The translations under genes were made by a program, and so were the position numbers. A stretch of DNA of 64,000 nt from Litoreibacter halocynthiae (lineage in GTDB: Bacteria; Pseudomonadota; Alphaproteobacteria; Rhodobacterales; Rhodobacteraceae). The DNA lies in contig NZ_SOBH01000003.1 in assembly GCF_004365635.1 (NCBI RefSeq), positions 646,345-710,344 on the forward strand, read 5' to 3'. Shown piece after piece: positions 62,040-64,000 of this stretch (position 1 is the stretch's first letter; every line of letters starts with the position of its first letter). A model generated the notes under the pieces. It did no database searches. It had not been told where the DNA came from and saw only the letters and a program-made list of their open reading frames with translations.

Positions 62040-63149
62040 CTAGTTGACTTGGTTGGCGATACCGAATCCGGAGCCGATCAGGCCAATTATCGTGCGTGCA
62101 TTGTTGACAGGGCTTTCGGTCGCGTAGACGACATCTTTCGGGTGGATACGAAACTTGCCAGCGCTGAACAGCCCATCTGCAGATGTCAGGTCCATCGTGA
62201 AGACCACCCGCTCGTTTTCGGGGCCGGAAACGCCATCGGCGCGAACCGCCTTTGCGCTATACTCTCGCAGGACCAATATTCCCTCTGGATTGGCGCGGTT
62301 GTCAGACAGGCCGCCCATCAAAGACACAGCATCCAGTGCGCTTACATGCTCTTTCGGGAATGTTATAAGTTCTTCTTTACCGGAAGCGCCAAGCGCAAGG
62401 AAATAGCTTTCATCTTCCGCCACCACAATTTTGTCACCGCTCCGCAGTGTCGTGTCGAGGGCCGGTGATTTGAGCAACCTGTCCAGCGAAATAGCATAGG
62501 TGTCATTGCCGCGGAGAAGCCGGATCTGAGGATTTTCGAAACGGTCTTTAGCTCCTCCACCCAGCGATAGGGCGGTCAACACTGTCATGTCGCGTTCTTC
62601 GATCGGAAATGTGCCGGGGCTATTCACGCCAGAAACAATACTGACCGAGTGACGCGTACCCGCGACAGAACTCAGTTGAACTTGCGCGGACGGGGACACT
62701 GCCAGAAGTGCGTCTTGAATTTTCTCGCGGGCTGCGCTGTCGGTCATGCCACCAATGGTGACCGATCCCACATATGGCACGAACACCGATCCGTTGGTTG
62801 ATACGCTGATTGTCTGAAGCTGCGCGACCTTTTGCTCGCGTGCAGTAAGCAGCGAGTTTTCATCACTGTCCCAGATCGCGATGTTGATCTTGTCGCCGGA
62901 TAGGATCACGCGCCCAATCGGGCCACGCTGTTTGCTGATCCAGCTGAAACGGCTAACGCCGCCGGTTGACGGCCACTTGGCATAGCGCGGAAGAAAATTC
63001 TTGGTAACAGGGTGCACCGCAAACTGCGCATTTTCATCATCTGCATTCTTGGTGATCTCGGACTGCAAAGCGGCACCGCGCGGCAAGGCGCAGCCTGACA
63101 GGATTGCCGTTACAGCGATCGCCCCGATTGATTTGCGCCAAATAGTCAT
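62040..63149 (-). CDS. Wza-like polysaccharide export outer-membrane lipoprotein
   Basis: A 369-residue protein with a lipoprotein signal peptide (AVTAILSGC, lipidated Cys about residue 19). A polysaccharide export domain follows (ILSGDKINIAIWDSDENSL, ISVSTNGSVFVPYVGSVTIGGMTDSAAREKI), then SLBB-type repeats (VSIVSGVNSPGTFPIEERDMTVLTALSLGGG and ITFPKEHVSALDAVSLMGG). Such proteins form the outer-membrane channel for capsule or exopolysaccharide. No other polysaccharide genes are in view. A G-rich ribosome site precedes the ATG. Confidence 0.9.
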   Translation of the reverse strand: MTIWRKSIGAIAVTAILSGCALPRGAALQSEITKNADDENAQFAVHPVTKNFLPRYAKWPSTGGVSRFSWISKQRGPIGRVILSGDKINIAIWDSDENSLLTAREQKVAQLQTISVSTNGSVFVPYVGSVTIGGMTDSAAREKIQDALLAVSPSAQVQLSSVAGTRHSVSIVSGVNSPGTFPIEERDMTVLTALSLGGGAKDRFENPQIRLLRGNDTYAISLDRLLKSPALDTTLRSGDKIVVAEDESYFLALGASGKEELITFPKEHVSALDAVSLMGGLSDNRANPEGILVLREYSAKAVRADGVSGPENERVVFTMDLTSADGLFSAGKFRIHPKDVVYATESPVNNARTIIGLIGSGFGIANQVN

Positions 63150-63307
63150 GCTCGCCCCCCGATGGTCATAGCTGCCGCGTTGCGTTGGGAATAAGGTGAG
63201 TTGGTAAAAACCTCAACAAGCAAGTTGGCCGCACCAGCAGCTCCCTTCGTTTACTTCAACGCTTGCGCGTCCTAGCTTGGGAAGATGGTTACAACGAGCG
63301 GCTTCCA

Positions 63308-63703
63308 ATGTTGATGAAACGATCTTCTCTCAGATCGGGCGCAGGCCATCTGGTGCGGTTAGTGTGGCTAGGGTTTGGTCTTCTGGCATTGGGTTTGGGG
63401 ATAGTGGGAGTGTTTCTGCCTCTCTTGCCCACAACACCACTTGTCTTGCTCGCAGCGTTTGCTTTCACCAAAGGATCACCACGATTAAGAGAAATGCTTG
63501 TCGGGCATCGCATTTTTGGACCGATAATTGCTGATTGGGAAGCGAACGGTGCGATTGCGCCGCGCTACAAGATTGCTGCTTGCACCGCGATGGCTGCGAT
63601 CTTGTGTGTGAGTGTGATTATGGATTTGTCCGCGACAATCATTGCCGTGCAGGCGATCTGCCTCGGCGCCGCCGCGATTTTCGTGCTGACGCGGCCTCAT
63701 TAG
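63308..63703 (+). CDS. DUF454 (YbaN-like) inner-membrane protein
   Basis: A 131-residue protein with the DUF454 pattern: LGIVGVFLPLLPTTPLVLLAAFAFTKGSPRLREMLVGHRIFGPIIADWEANGAI, with four hydrophobic helices in total. The start is uncertain: ATGs at 63308 and 63314 are plausible, while a longer frame from 63263 adds non-membrane residues. It is divergent from the Wza-like gene. Function of the family is unknown. Confidence 0.82.
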   Translation: MLMKRSSLRSGAGHLVRLVWLGFGLLALGLGIVGVFLPLLPTTPLVLLAAFAFTKGSPRLREMLVGHRIFGPIIADWEANGAIAPRYKIAACTAMAAILCVSVIMDLSATIIAVQAICLGAAAIFVLTRPH

Positions 63704-63908
63704 TTTCTTCACCTGAATATATCGGCATGACGAGTCGCGAGTCGCGGCAGGGTGACTCGTCTTATATAGTATTTATGACTCTATTCGGGCCGCTCCATTG
63801 TAGTGATCAGAGAGGATAATCAACAAACCCGATGCGTTGATTGCGCCTTAACCCCAGTGTTTAAAGGGTTGATGACGAGTTTCGCCGCGGTGCGGCAGAC
63901 TCTTTTCG
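63704..63908. other. intergenic region before the rRNA-like promoter
   Basis: About 205 bases with no convincing gene. It is A/T-richer than the coding regions and leads into the promoter at the window's right edge. Confidence 0.4.
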
Positions 63909-63966
63909 AGAATTTTTTAGAATTTTCAAAAAAGGTGTTGCGGGCGGGTGCGAGTGGGCCTAGAAC
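63909..63966 (+). promoter_or_regulatory. probable rRNA operon promoter with UP-like element
   Basis: A/T-rich tracts (GAATTTTTTAGAATTTTC and AAAAAA) at 63909-63932 precede TTGCGG at 63938-63943, a 17-base spacer, and TAGAAC at 63961-63966. The layout and the downstream leader-like sequence resemble remembered rrn promoters of Rhodobacteraceae. No 16S sequence lies inside the window, so the call depends on what follows. Confidence 0.6.
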
Positions 63967-64000
63967 CCCCTTCACCGGCAGGGCAGAGATGCAGTGTCGG

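Noticed and set aside
1..64000. CRISPR arrays, tRNA genes, intact insertion sequences, prophage
   Set aside because: No regularly spaced repeats, cloverleaf sequences, complete transposase genes or phage structural genes were recognised by reading. The holin-like protein at 46723-47049 belongs to a stress cluster rather than a phage.

Overview
The window looks like chromosomal DNA of an alphaproteobacterium, most likely a marine Rhodobacterales member (Roseobacter group). The PhyR-NepR-EcfG general stress module, with GGAAC-N16/17-CGTT promoters, is specific to Alphaproteobacteria. The hut, iol and tad gene arrangements, the proteasome-type protease relic and the probable rRNA promoter at the right edge also fit. 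This placement rests on gene content and remembered family features; no search was run.

Layout. 1-7.6 kb: complete histidine utilisation locus, hutIHGU on the minus strand followed by a Rieske oxygenase gene that runs off the window, divergent from hutF-hutC. 7.6-9.5 kb: a graveyard of broken genes (serine recombinase, SDR, sugar-ABC ATPase fused to a Na+/H+ antiporter). 9.5-13 kb: an ankyrin protein, an HbpS/GlcG-like periplasmic protein and a FixJ-type two-component system. 13.3-16.2 kb: a three-gene operon for an unidentified amino compound (diaminopropionate ammonia-lyase-like, M24 hydrolase, Asp/Glu-racemase family). 16.5-18.2 kb: an MFS exporter. 18.3-26.4 kb: a LacI-controlled sugar operon with xylose isomerase, a TIM-barrel isomerase, a Gfo/Idh dehydrogenase and a complete ABC importer, closed by a strong terminator. 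26.5-40.1 kb: myo-inositol uptake and catabolism (ABC importer, LacI regulator, iolE, two extra Gfo/Idh proteins, iolD-C-B-J-G). A near-identical palindrome, TGCAACCGGTTGCA, sits in front of both the transporter and the catabolic divergon. 40.1-43.9 kb: relics of homogentisate catabolism (hmgA, fahA) and of a proteasome-type protease, around a lyxose-isomerase-like gene, a GlxA-type regulator and a DUF1272 protein.

44-53.9 kb is a general stress response island: phyR divergent from nepR-ecfG-histidine kinase-phospholipase D, with small membrane proteins, DUF883, holin-like, DUF1328 and a frameshifted Dps. At least five EcfG-type promoters can be read there, including an interdigitated pair serving phyR and nepR-ecfG. 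A membrane LuxR regulator split by a -1 frame change at a T TTT TTG heptamer follows.

54-61.2 kb is a compact Flp/Tad pilus operon (flp-tadZ-tadA-tadB-tadC-tadE-tadG) with no secretin, RcpC or prepilin peptidase in view. Beyond it are an IS3-type transposase relic, a Wza-like export lipoprotein, a DUF454 protein and, in the last 100 bases, a promoter with an A/T-rich upstream element that resembles an rRNA operon promoter.

No tRNA, CRISPR array, intact insertion sequence or prophage was recognised. The strongest leads are the stress-promoter architecture, the split LuxR gene, the shared inositol operators, and two operons whose substrates cannot be read from the sequence.
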